From Pseudomonadota bacterium (lineage in GTDB: Bacteria > Pseudomonadota > Alphaproteobacteria > Kiloniellales > J153): 27,756 nucleotides of DNA. Positions 8,052-15,681 of this stretch are shown here, in pieces (the first letter of the stretch is position 1; each line of letters begins with the position of its first letter). The notes under the pieces were generated by a model, which saw only the letters and a program-made list of their open reading frames with translations, was not told the origin of the DNA and did not search any database. The stretch spans positions 1 to 27,756 of the forward strand of contig JACZWN010000015.1 of assembly GCA_022572105.1 (NCBI GenBank). The letters run 5' to 3'. Both the position numbers and the translations under genes were made by a program.

Positions 8052-8404
8052 CGGCTTTCCTCCCTTCGTGATATCGGAAATTTCCGGAGCTCAAAGAGTG
8101 CGTACGGAAACTCGGTTACCGCACAGCACGATGAGATGTTGCCCTGCGCAGAAACGCAGAGAAACTTGGCGCTCGGCATTTTCCATTTGTGATCGTGCCC
8201 CGGTTTTATTTCCCGTACGCCGATATTTACCAGGGTATCTATTTTTTTTAGGGTGTCAAGAAATTGGCCCGAATGGGTGACGTATCAGATTTTGTGTCGG
8301 GCATGAGGAAAGGGGGTGGTCCGAGGATTCGGTGGTTCTCCCGCCGCCGCAATAGTTTCAGGGACCGTTGGTGGGAGCGCGAGCCGGTAGGTCTTGCGCG
8401 CCGC
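8052..8404. other. Intergenic region with leader of the polyamine importer operon
   Basis: No gene supported. It holds the potD-side leader, a perfect 12-bp palindrome CGGAAATTTCCG at 8075-8086 just upstream of the potD ribosome binding site (a possible operator), an AT-rich promoter zone at about 8210-8260, and the 3' end hairpin of the dehydrogenase gene. A GTGGGAGCG motif at about 8371-8379 is shared with the palindromic element at 12084-12131. Confidence 0.45.
8232..8259 (-). promoter_or_regulatory. Candidate promoter of the polyamine importer operon
   Basis: On the minus strand a perfect TTGACA -35 (8254-8259) is followed after 16 bases, including an A8 tract, by TACCCT (8232-8237, 3 of 6 match). 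The transcript would have a leader of about 175 bases before the potD-type start at 8051. Confidence 0.4.
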
Positions 8405-8417
8405 TCACAGCGGCGCG
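8397..8417 (-). terminator. GC hairpin enclosing the dehydrogenase stop codon
   Basis: The arms CGCGCCGC (8397-8404) and GCGGCGCG (8410-8417) form a perfect 8-bp stem with a 5-base loop. The loop contains the TGA (8405-8407). No T-run follows, so it is better seen as a transcript-end or stabilising hairpin than a classical terminator. Confidence 0.4.
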
Positions 8418-10480
8418 AGTTCGGTGAGCTCGCGCCGGAACGGCACGGCGTCGCCGATGTCGGGGCCGTCGAGCTCCTCGGCATAGCGGTGCCCGGCGTA
8501 GACCGCCATGGCGATGGTGCCGGGCGCGCCGGCGTCGCCGAGGACCCGGACCGAGCGGATGCCGGCCGCGGCCCAGGTCTCTTCGCGCGCCTTGAGCTCC
8601 AAATAGAGCCCGTCTTCGGGCAGCCGGGCGGTGACCAGGACCACTCCGTCGCAGGGCGTCTCCTCGCGCCGGCCGGTGAACACGCAGACCGTCTCCACAG
8701 CGCCCGCCGCGATCGCCGAGACCGAACGGTGCGGCCGGATATCGACGCCGAGGTCGAGCAGGCGCGTCTGGATCTGTTTCTGCTCGAGGGTGTTGTGGGT
8801 CCAGTTGGAGACGTCCGCGGCCGGTGTCACCAGGGTCACCGAGCGCCCGCCCTGCACCAGGAGCTCGGCCAGCACGCCGCCCATGTAGTAGTGCTCGTCG
8901 TCGTAGAGCACGATCCGCTCGCCCGCGGGCAGGCGCCCGTCCATCAGGTCGTCGGGGGTCATGACCGCCATGCCGCCGTCCACCGGGATCGGCTCCAGCC
9001 GCGTGCGTGCCACGCCGTCGCGCCGCCAGGTGGCGCCGGTCGCGATCACCACGTGTTCGAAGCCGAACTCCAGGATCTGCCCGGCCGAGAGCTCGCTGTC
9101 GTAATAGACCTCGACGTTGGGCAGCTTGCGGAGTTGCGCGACCCGGTAGTCGCGCACCCGGCCCCAGGCGGCCAGCCCAGGCAGGCGGCATTCGCTCGCG
9201 ACCCGGCCGCCCGGCTCGCGCGCGGCCTCGGCAAGCGCGACTTGGTAGCCGCGTTGGCCCAGCGCAACCGCGCATTCCAGGCCGGTCGGCCCGGCGCCGA
9301 CGACGAGCACCTTGGCGTCCGAGCCCTTGGGCCGAATCCGCTCCGGGTGCCAGCCGCGGCGCCATTCCTCGCCCATGGTCGGGTTCTGGGTGCAGCGAAT
9401 CGGCGACATGGTCATGTCGCCGGAGACGCAGATGTTGCAGCCGATGCATTCGCGGATGTCGTCGAGCCGGCCCTCCTCGATCTTTTTCGGCAAAAAGGGG
9501 TCGGCGATCGAGGGCCGCGCCGCGCCGATCAGATCCAAGATCCCGCGCTTGACCTGAGCGACCATGGCATCGGGCGAGGTGAAGCGCCCGACGCCCACCA
9601 CTGGCTTCGTGGTCAACTGCTTGACGCCGGTGACGAAGGGCTCCTGGGCGCCCTCCTCGGCGAAGCGCGAGGTCCGCGAATCGTTGTCCCAGCCGGCCAG
9701 CACCAGGTCCCAGAGATCGGGCAGCTCGGCCATCAGGCCGATCATGTCGTGGACCTCGGCGCGGTGCAGGCCGGCCGCGCCGATCAGCTCGTCCGCGGTC
9801 AGGCGCACCGCCACCGCGCAGGTGTCGCCGACCGCCTCGCGCGTGTCCTCGACGACCTCGCGCAGCAGGCGGACGCGGTTCTCCAGGCTGCCGCCGTATT
9901 CGTCGCTACGGCTGTTGTGGCGCCGCGACAGGAAGAACTCGAAGACGCTCAGGCCGTGGCCCGCGTAGACGTAGACGATGTCGAAGCCGGCCGTCTTCGA
10001 GCGAAGCGCCGCCGTCCGGTGCCAGCGGCGCAGGTCCGCGATGTCCGCCTTGTCCATGGCGCGCACCTGCACCGGGTCGTAGGCGAAGGTGGCGACCGGC
10101 AGGTGGGAGGGCCCGAGCGGCACCTCGCGCGACGCCAAGTTCGACCCGCTCGGGCCGTTGTAGGCGAGCTCCATCCCGGCCAGGGCGCCGTGGGCGTGGA
10201 CCGCGTCCGCCATGCGCGCCAAGAGCGGGATGTCGCGCTCGTCCCAGAGCCGGAGCTCGACGAACGGGGTGATCTCCGAGGAGGGATGGATCTCGCACTG
10301 CTCGGTGCAGACCACGGCCCAGCCGCCCTCGGCCTTGACCCCGCGCATGGCCGCCATGGCGCTCGGGTCGCGGTAGCCCATGCCGTTGCAGTGGGGCACC
10401 TGGTAGAAGCGGTTCCTGGCCGTGACCGGACCGATCCGAACCGGCTCGAACAGGATATCGTAACGCGGGTCGCGCGCCAT
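8405..10480 (-). CDS. Dimethylamine dehydrogenase-like FMN/4Fe-4S flavoprotein
   Basis: A full-length 691-residue member of the trimethylamine/dimethylamine dehydrogenase family (old-yellow-enzyme barrel plus C-terminal nucleotide-binding domains). Residues 1 to about 340 form the FMN barrel. RFYQVPHC places Cys31 at the position that carries 6-S-cysteinyl-FMN in trimethylamine dehydrogenase. The cluster motif CIGCNIC, then a fourth Cys before TQNPTMGEEWRRGWHPE, binds 4Fe-4S. VLVVGAGPTGLE is the dinucleotide-binding glycine loop. The residue matching trimethylamine dehydrogenase Tyr60 is Gln61 (in CTEQCEI), which is reported to distinguish dimethylamine from trimethylamine enzymes. The reaction would be dimethylamine to methylamine plus formaldehyde, with electrons to ETF; no ETF gene is nearby. 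ATG at 10480 has GGGAGG upstream. Substrate assignment is probable, not certain. Confidence 0.8.
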   Translation of the reverse strand: MARDPRYDILFEPVRIGPVTARNRFYQVPHCNGMGYRDPSAMAAMRGVKAEGGWAVVCTEQCEIHPSSEITPFVELRLWDERDIPLLARMADAVHAHGALAGMELAYNGPSGSNLASREVPLGPSHLPVATFAYDPVQVRAMDKADIADLRRWHRTAALRSKTAGFDIVYVYAGHGLSVFEFFLSRRHNSRSDEYGGSLENRVRLLREVVEDTREAVGDTCAVAVRLTADELIGAAGLHRAEVHDMIGLMAELPDLWDLVLAGWDNDSRTSRFAEEGAQEPFVTGVKQLTTKPVVGVGRFTSPDAMVAQVKRGILDLIGAARPSIADPFLPKKIEEGRLDDIRECIGCNICVSGDMTMSPIRCTQNPTMGEEWRRGWHPERIRPKGSDAKVLVVGAGPTGLECAVALGQRGYQVALAEAAREPGGRVASECRLPGLAAWGRVRDYRVAQLRKLPNVEVYYDSELSAGQILEFGFEHVVIATGATWRRDGVARTRLEPIPVDGGMAVMTPDDLMDGRLPAGERIVLYDDEHYYMGGVLAELLVQGGRSVTLVTPAADVSNWTHNTLEQKQIQTRLLDLGVDIRPHRSVSAIAAGAVETVCVFTGRREETPCDGVVLVTARLPEDGLYLELKAREETWAAAGIRSVRVLGDAGAPGTIAMAVYAGHRYAEELDGPDIGDAVPFRRELTELAPL

Positions 10481-10574
10481 GGCACCTAACCTCCCGGTGG
10501 GAGCAATAACACGGATCGCGCTCGAGCGAACCAGACGCGGCCCGGGCGCACAGGGTAGCGACCCTCCGGCGGCG

Positions 10575-11885
10575 CTAAAGGATGCTCCGCGCGAGCTCCA
10601 TTTCCGGAACGCCGACCGCCAGCAGAAGGTCGTGGATCTCCCGGCGCGCGTGGGACAGGCTGACGTTGCTCCAGCCGCGCAGGCGGTCGTCGGGCAGGTC
10701 GAGCACGGTCAACCCGGTCAGGAACAGCTCGTGGAAGATGACCCGCTCGCCGAAGCCGGTGGCCAGGCGGAAGCCGAGGCGCTCGGCCAGCTGATCGAGC
10801 AGGTCGGCGACGGCGCGCTTGTTGTGCGCGTCGATGTGGGTCAGGCGGTTGCGCATGACGATCCAGTCGATCGGCTCGCGCCCGCTCGCGCGCCGGCGGT
10901 CGTTTTGCTTCCAGACCATCTGGCAATAGGCGCTCGGCGCCCGGACCTCGCGCTTGCTGGGGTCGATATGCGCCAAAATGTCGATATCGAGCAGCGTGTC
11001 GTTGATCGGCGTGATCAACATGTCGGCGTTGGCGTGGGCCAGGCGCGACAGGTAGGAGTCGCTGCCGGGCGTGTCGACGATCACGATCTGGCGGTCGGCC
11101 AGTTCGACGAGGGCCTCGCCGAACCGTGCCTTGTCCTCGCTTTCCGCCGCCTGGCGCCGGTCCGCCTCGGCGCGTTCGATGCGCCGGTGCAGCGGCATGG
11201 GGACATCCCGGTGGATGGTCTTGGCCAGGGCCCTGCGGTTGGTCAAATAGCGCGACAGCGTGGCCTGGCGCCCGTCGAGATCGATGGTGCCGACCTTGTA
11301 GCCGAGCTTGAGCAGGGCCACCGCCAAGTGCATGGCCGCCGTCGATTTGCCGGTGCCGCCTTTCTCGTTCCCCAGGGTGATGACGAAGGGGCCCGGCGGC
11401 GCGCCGTCCCGGTTGGCGAAGGTCTCGTCGAGGGCTTTGGGAGCGGGCACGTCCAGGACGGCGCGGATCTCCTCGATGACGGCCGAGTCCCGCGCCGAGG
11501 GGCCGTCCTGGGCGCCACTCTGGACGCCGCCGTGGGCGCCACTGACGGCGCGGCAGATCCGGAGCAGGCGTTGGGCGCCCTCGGCATCGCCCGCGACGGC
11601 CGCGACCGCCCTGAGCGCCGCGCTCCGCCCGAGCCCCGGCTGGCTCCGAATCCCGTTGGCGAAGCTGTTGAAAAGATTGCTCGCGGCCGCCGGGTCGACG
11701 GTCCCGCGCGGCTCCATGGTCTCCAGGATCGCGGCCACCGCCTTGCGCTTGGCGGGCGTTAGGCTGCCATCGGCGCAGGCGACCAGGGCCGCTGCCGCCA
11801 TCGCGGCGCCCAAAAAAGGCCTGTTGCAAGCCCATTCCGCCTGCCTGAAAAGGTCCTCGGCTCGCTGGTCGAACTGACTCACCAC
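10575..11885 (-). CDS. mipZ: MipZ-type division-site ATPase with N-terminal TerB-like domain
   Basis: A 436-residue protein with two parts. Residues 1 to about 147 are alpha-helical and TerB-like: PFLGAAMAAAALVACADGSLT and, about 75 residues later, LLRICRAVSGAHGG echo the paired acidic-helix pattern of TerB. From about 167 the protein is MipZ: deviant Walker A GNEKGGTGKST at about 172-182 with the signature lysine, IDLDGRQATLSRYL at about 201-214, and IVIVDTPGSDSYLSR. MipZ forms a bipolar gradient in alphaproteobacteria and blocks FtsZ assembly away from midcell. MipZ is usually about 270 residues, so the N-terminal extension is unusual. The start is GTG at 11885 with GGGAAGG upstream. An 8-bp bulged hairpin (11938-11959) lies in its leader. 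Confidence 0.82.
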   Translation of the reverse strand: MVSQFDQRAEDLFRQAEWACNRPFLGAAMAAAALVACADGSLTPAKRKAVAAILETMEPRGTVDPAAASNLFNSFANGIRSQPGLGRSAALRAVAAVAGDAEGAQRLLRICRAVSGAHGGVQSGAQDGPSARDSAVIEEIRAVLDVPAPKALDETFANRDGAPPGPFVITLGNEKGGTGKSTAAMHLAVALLKLGYKVGTIDLDGRQATLSRYLTNRRALAKTIHRDVPMPLHRRIERAEADRRQAAESEDKARFGEALVELADRQIVIVDTPGSDSYLSRLAHANADMLITPINDTLLDIDILAHIDPSKREVRAPSAYCQMVWKQNDRRRASGREPIDWIVMRNRLTHIDAHNKRAVADLLDQLAERLGFRLATGFGERVIFHELFLTGLTVLDLPDDRLRGWSNVSLSHARREIHDLLLAVGVPEMELARSIL

Positions 11886-12083
11886 GCCTTCCCGTGACGT
11901 TCTGGGTAAGCCCTGCGTGGATGCGGAAGCACCCGATGTAGCGCCCTGGAAAGGGCTACCGATCCCTCACCCCTGGAGATCTCTCCGTTTCGACTGCGAA
12001 TGCGACTCGATTGTACCTCGGATCGCGCCCCCTTGAACAACAAATTCGCGACTGCCGCGGGCGCCCCCGGCAGCGCCGGCCTT

Positions 12084-12131
12084 CCTTCGCCCGCCGAGGC
12101 GGGCTTCGCGAAGGCGCGGGCGCTCCCACGA
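12084..12131. repeat. REP-like palindromic element
   Basis: CCTTCG-CCCGCC (12084-12095) pairs with GGCGGG (12098-12103) and CGAAGG (12109-12114), with a 5-base bulge. On the minus strand it is preceded by GTGGGAGCG (12121-12129), the head sequence typical of proteobacterial REP elements. Other GTGGGAGC words occur near 8371 and 10497. Confidence 0.4.
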
Positions 12132-12138
12132 AACGGGT

Positions 12139-12163
12139 CGATATCTACGATCTTTGGTATAAC
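12139..12163 (+). promoter_or_regulatory. Box shared with 21196-21221 (possible promoter element)
   Basis: CGATATC-TACGATC-TTTGGTATAAC. Nearly the same sequence lies upstream of the M23 peptidase gene. TATAAC (12158-12163) could be a -10 hexamer, about 85 bases before the SDR start. No good -35 is seen 16-18 bases upstream, so an activator-dependent promoter or another bound factor is possible. Confidence 0.4.
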
Positions 12164-12246
12164 CTCGTCGCGCACAACCCGGGCGCACGACCCGGATCGT
12201 TCGGGCGCGCATCTGGAAGGGCGCACATCTGGAGGGCCAGGGGGAT

Positions 12247-13053
12247 ATGCGGCTAAAGGACAAGATCGCGATCATCGTCGGTGCCGGACAGGCGCCGGGC
12301 ACGACCTCGGCCATCGGCAACGGCCGCGCGACGGCGGTGTTGTTCGCCCGCGAAGGGGCGAAAATCCTGGCCGTCGACCGCAGCCTGGAGGCAGCCGAGG
12401 AGACCGCGGCGATCATTCGCGCGGAGGGCGGCGAGGCGGTGTCGGTTGCCGCCGACGTGACCGACGAGGCGGCGGTCAAGGCCGCGGTCGGGGCCTGCAT
12501 CGCGCGCTTCGGACGCATCGACATCCTGCACAACAATGTGGGCATCAGCATCGAAGGCGGCGACGCACCGATCACCGAGATCGAAACCGAGGCCTTCGAC
12601 CGCATCGTCGCGGTCAATCTGCGTTCCGTGGTCTATACCTGCAAACATGTCGTGCCGGTCATGCGGGCGCAGGAAAGCGGCGCCATCGTCAACATATCCT
12701 CGACCGCGGCGTGGGAGGAATATCCCTGGGTCACCTACAAGGCGACGAAAGCGGCGGTCATCGCGCTGACCCAGCAGCTAGCCCTCCAGAACGCCGCTTA
12801 CGGCGTGCGCGCCAACGTCATCCTGCCGGGCTTGATGGATACGCCCATGGCGGTCGACCGGCGCGCCGAGGCCTGGGGCCGGCCGCGCGACGAGGTCGCC
12901 GCCGAACGCGACGCCAAGGTGCCGCTACGGGGCAAGATGGGGACCGGCTGGGACGTCGCCTATGCGGCGCTGTTCCTGGCCTGCGACGAAGCGAAGTTCA
13001 TCACCGGCGTGGCGCTACCCGTCGATGGCGGCAGGAGCTGCCGCACGCGGTGA
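12247..13053 (+). CDS. Short-chain dehydrogenase/reductase (SDR) family oxidoreductase
   Basis: A 268-residue cytoplasmic NAD(P)-dependent oxidoreductase of classical SDR length. The catalytic Tyr and Lys are in YKATK at about 160-164, with the catalytic serine in NISSTAAW upstream. NNVG replaces the usual NNAG, and VDGG lies at the C-terminus. The cofactor loop is atypical: VGAGQAPGTTSAIGNGRA, longer than the normal TGxxxGIG. Acidic Asp40 after the second strand (LAVDRS) suggests NAD rather than NADP. It starts with ATG at 12247 with a G-rich ribosome binding site. A carboxymuconolactone-decarboxylase-like gene follows after 50 bases, probably in the same transcript. Substrate unknown. Confidence 0.85.
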   Translation: MRLKDKIAIIVGAGQAPGTTSAIGNGRATAVLFAREGAKILAVDRSLEAAEETAAIIRAEGGEAVSVAADVTDEAAVKAAVGACIARFGRIDILHNNVGISIEGGDAPITEIETEAFDRIVAVNLRSVVYTCKHVVPVMRAQESGAIVNISSTAAWEEYPWVTYKATKAAVIALTQQLALQNAAYGVRANVILPGLMDTPMAVDRRAEAWGRPRDEVAAERDAKVPLRGKMGTGWDVAYAALFLACDEAKFITGVALPVDGGRSCRTR

Positions 13054-13103
13054 ACCGACACTGAAAAACCCGGTATCACCGGATCACGACCAGGGGTTAT
13101 GCC

Positions 13104-13667
13104 ATGGCACGGCTGCCGCCGCTCGATCCCGCCATGTTGTCGGATCGGCAAAAAGAGATTTTCGACAAGATCGCCAGCGGACCCAGGGGCCGGGTTGCCG
13201 GGCCGTTCAAGGTGCTTTTGCAATGCCCGGGCGTCGCCGACCAAGTTCAGGAACTCGGCCGATGTCTGCGTTTCGACGGCGTCTTGCCCGGCCACCTGCG
13301 GGAGCTCGGGATCCTGGTCACGGCGCGGTTTTGGACCGCCCAGTTCGAGTGGCACGCCCATGCCCGCATGGCCCGGGAGGAAGGGCTCGACACGTCCGTC
13401 ATCGAGGCGATAGCCGCGGGCGCGACGCCGCCCCTGGCGACGCCGGAAGAAAACGCCGTGTACAATTTTTGCCGCGAACTGCACGGGAACCACGCGGTCG
13501 GCGACGAAAGCTATACCCAGGCCGTGGCCATGCTCGGCCGCGAAGGCGTCATCGAGCTGACCGTTCTCTCGGGCTACTACACGATGATCTCGATGATCCT
13601 CAACACCTTCGAGATTGCTCCCCCCGACGGTGCCGCGCCGCCGCTTGGCGCCGCTTCGCGGATGTGA
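13104..13667 (+). CDS. Carboxymuconolactone decarboxylase family protein
   Basis: A 187-residue all-helical protein. The family core is visible as LRELGILVTARFWTAQFEWHAH (about 69-90), followed by ARMAREEGLD. The N-terminal SDRQKEIFDKIASGPRG is typical of CMD-like proteins from aromatic or related catabolic operons. It lacks the CxxC of AhpD-type peroxidase members, so a hydrolase, decarboxylase or ligand-binding role is more likely than thiol peroxidase activity. Pairing with an SDR gene suggests a small catabolic operon of unknown substrate. The ATG at 13104 follows a GGGG run. Confidence 0.82.
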   Translation: MARLPPLDPAMLSDRQKEIFDKIASGPRGRVAGPFKVLLQCPGVADQVQELGRCLRFDGVLPGHLRELGILVTARFWTAQFEWHAHARMAREEGLDTSVIEAIAAGATPPLATPEENAVYNFCRELHGNHAVGDESYTQAVAMLGREGVIELTVLSGYYTMISMILNTFEIAPPDGAAPPLGAASRM

Positions 13668-13712
13668 AATATCCGCTGGGCGCCCGCCGGCGCCGCGGCT
13701 TTGTCGCGCGCC

Positions 13713-14786
13713 CTATCCGGCCTTGGCCCGGATCCTGGCGGCGCGTTCCTTGAACCTTGCGGCCTCGGCGCCCTGCCCGTTCATGAACAGGATGTCGGCG
13801 TAGTTGTCCAGGGTATCGGCCAGGTCCGGATGGTCCGGTCCGAGCGCCGCCTGTTGCACCGCGAGCGCGCGCCGGTAGTAGGGCTCGGCCTTGGCCAGGT
13901 CGCCCTGGAAGTGATGCAGCACACCGAGGTTGTAGAGGGTCTGGCCGACCTCCCAATGCGCCGGCCCATAGGCCCGCTCGCGCATCGCCAAGGCCGATTC
14001 CAGGCGCGGCGCCGCCTCGGCGAAGCGGCCGAGCATGATGTCGAGCGCGCCCAGGTTGTTGAGGCTCTCCGCGACGTCGGGATGGTCCGGGTCCAGGACC
14101 CGCTCGCGGATCGCCAGCGCGCGGCCGAGCAGGGATTCGGCCTTCGCGACCTGGTTCCGCTTCAGGTACAGGAACCCGAGGTTGTTCGCGCTTTCGGCGA
14201 CCTCCGGGTGAGTTGCGCCCAGCGCCGCCTCCCGGATCGCCAGCGCGCGCATGATATAGAGCTCGGCCTCCTCGAGCTTGCCCCGCATGAGGGCGATCGT
14301 GCCGAGCGTGTTCAGGGCCGCGGCGAGACGCGGATCGTCCGCGCCCAGCGTCCGCTCCAGGCTCGCCACGGCGGGCTTGACCAGCCGCTCGGCCTCGACG
14401 AAGCGGTGCTGGCGCAAGGCGAGCGCGCCGATCCGGCCGAGGGTCGCGGCGAGCTCCGGATCGTCGGCTGCGAGCACCTTCTCCCGGATCGCCAGGGCGC
14501 GGCGCAACCGGGCCTCGGCGCGCGCGAACCTGCCTTGCGCGGCCAGGAGCCGGGCCTGATTGTCGAGGGTCGCCGCGACCCGGGCGCTGTCGGGCCCGCG
14601 GCGCTCGGCCTCCCTGAGGGCGGCGGCGAAGCGTATTTCGGCGTCGGCGAAGCGGCGTTGCTGCAAGGCCTGGAGCCCGGCGGCGTTGTGCCGTTGCCAA
14701 GGCTCCTCCGGCGCCGCCATGGCCCCGGCGGAGGTCAGGCACGCGAGTGCCAGCAACAGCCCGCGGAGCCAAAACGCCCGTGTCAT
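13713..14786 (-). CDS. Secreted tetratricopeptide-repeat protein
   Basis: The start at 14786 is preferred over an earlier one at 14864 because GGAGGAGAGG lies immediately upstream and the protein then begins with a signal peptide (MTRAFWLRGLLLALACLTSAGAMA, cleavage after about residue 24). This gives 357 residues. From about residue 66 to the end there are seven consecutive 42-residue repeats of the kinesin-light-chain TPR type, each with an N-terminal HP(D/E)VAE(S/T)L-like helix and a closing RALAIRE(K/A)-like turn. TPR arrays bind peptides or proteins; here the location should be the periplasm. The partner is unknown. It lies convergent to the CMD-like gene and downstream of the phosphatase gene on the same strand. 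Confidence 0.8.
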   Translation of the reverse strand: MTRAFWLRGLLLALACLTSAGAMAAPEEPWQRHNAAGLQALQQRRFADAEIRFAAALREAERRGPDSARVAATLDNQARLLAAQGRFARAEARLRRALAIREKVLAADDPELAATLGRIGALALRQHRFVEAERLVKPAVASLERTLGADDPRLAAALNTLGTIALMRGKLEEAELYIMRALAIREAALGATHPEVAESANNLGFLYLKRNQVAKAESLLGRALAIRERVLDPDHPDVAESLNNLGALDIMLGRFAEAAPRLESALAMRERAYGPAHWEVGQTLYNLGVLHHFQGDLAKAEPYYRRALAVQQAALGPDHPDLADTLDNYADILFMNGQGAEAARFKERAARIRAKAG

Positions 14787-14840
14787 CCTCTCCTCCGGCA
14801 CGCCGAGGCGGCAAGGATGGGAGCAAATCTCTAACGGGCG

Positions 14841-14851
14841 ATTAATACCAA
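14841..14851 (-). promoter_or_regulatory. TTGGTATTAA element upstream of the TPR gene
   Basis: The minus-strand TTGGTATTAAT about 55 bases before the TPR start resembles the TTTGGTATAA part of the repeated box at 12139 and 21196. It could be the -10 region of a TPR promoter. The flanks do not match well, so this is weak. Confidence 0.25.
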
Positions 14852-14880
14852 CTCTGCTTCGCAATCCGCCGACTCGACCG

Positions 14881-15681
14881 TCAGGTTTGCGCCAGGATCT
14901 CCAGGGCTCGGGCGTGGGCGCGCGGGTCGCCGGCGGCCAGCACCCGGCTGCCGGAGTGGAGGTTCAGGGCGCGCCCCTGCCAGTCCGTGATCACGCCGCC
15001 GGCGCCGCGGATGACCGGGACCAGGGCGCAGTAATCGACCGGGTCCAGGCCGGTATCGATGCCGAGGTCGATGCGTCCCGATGCGACTTGCGCGTAAGCC
15101 AGGCAACTGCCGCCGTAGACGGTCCATCGGACCGCCGACTTGAGCCGTTCGAACGCCTCGAACTCGGCGTCCCCGTAGAAGTCGGGATTGCTGGTGGAGA
15201 GCAGCGCGGTGGAGAGCTCGGCGCAGGGCCGCGCGCGGACCGCCTCGCCGTTGTGCGTCGTCGGCCTGCCTTCGCGGCCGACCCAACGCTCCCCCGTCGC
15301 CGGCAGGTCGATGACGCCGATCGCCGGGACCCCGTCGCGGAGCAGCGCGATCAAGGTGCCGAATACCGGGATGCCGGCGAGGAACGCAAGCGTGCCGTCG
15401 ATGGGGTCGAGCACCCAGACGGTGTCGCGCTCGGGCGCGGCCGCGCCGCGCTCTTCGCCGACGATCCCGTGGTCCGGATATTCCCGCGCGATCATGTCGC
15501 GGAGCCGGTCCTCGACCGCCCGGTCGACCGTGGTCACGGGGCTCGAGTCATCCTTCACCTCGGCGCGCGGCCTCTGCGCCGAGGCGGAGAGCAGAATCTC
15601 GCGGCTGGCATCGGCCAACCGTTCGGCGAAGCGGATGAGTTGTTCGAGTTCGTCCGCTGGCACGATGCCGCCGCCCTTCAA
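14881..15681 (-). CDS. hisN: Inositol monophosphatase-family phosphatase, histidinol-phosphatase (HisN) type
   Basis: 266 residues with the Mg-dependent phosphatase signature: GEERG at about 75-79, WVLDPIDGTLAF at about 89-100 (metal ligands Asp92 and Asp95), and GLDPVDYCALVPVIRGAGGVITDW near 211-234 with Asp216. The last motif resembles HisN-type histidinol-phosphatase more than SuhB or CysQ. The start is TTG at 15681, which overlaps the stop of the ATPase gene as TTGA, so translation is coupled to the amino-acid importer. In this setting a role in removing phosphate from an imported or derived amino compound is possible. HisN in histidine synthesis is the family default. No other his gene is in the window. 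Confidence 0.75.
   Translation of the reverse strand: MKGGGIVPADELEQLIRFAERLADASREILLSASAQRPRAEVKDDSSPVTTVDRAVEDRLRDMIAREYPDHGIVGEERGAAAPERDTVWVLDPIDGTLAFLAGIPVFGTLIALLRDGVPAIGVIDLPATGERWVGREGRPTTHNGEAVRARPCAELSTALLSTSNPDFYGDAEFEAFERLKSAVRWTVYGGSCLAYAQVASGRIDLGIDTGLDPVDYCALVPVIRGAGGVITDWQGRALNLHSGSRVLAAGDPRAHARALEILAQT

Larger units (their letters stand above)
11886..12246. other. Divergent intergenic region between mipZ and the SDR gene
   Basis: No gene supported in 361 bases. It contains the mipZ leader hairpin (GTAG/CCCT at 11938-11947 with AGGG/CTAC at 11952-11959), a REP-like palindromic element at 12084-12131, a box shared with the region upstream of the M23 gene at 12139-12163, and an imperfect tandem repeat (GCATCTGGAAGGG / ACATCTGGAGGG) at about 12208-12237 just before the SDR start. 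Confidence 0.5.

Noticed and set aside
8264..10489. 741-codon plus-strand open frame
   Set aside because: It lies opposite the dimethylamine dehydrogenase-like gene and is His/Asp/Arg/Ala-rich, as expected for a mirror frame of GC-rich coding DNA.
10479..11762. 427-codon plus-strand open frame
   Set aside because: Mirror frame opposite mipZ; no recognisable domain.
13701..14834. 377-codon plus-strand open frame
   Set aside because: Mirror of the TPR gene; the repeated helices on the minus strand are far more convincing.
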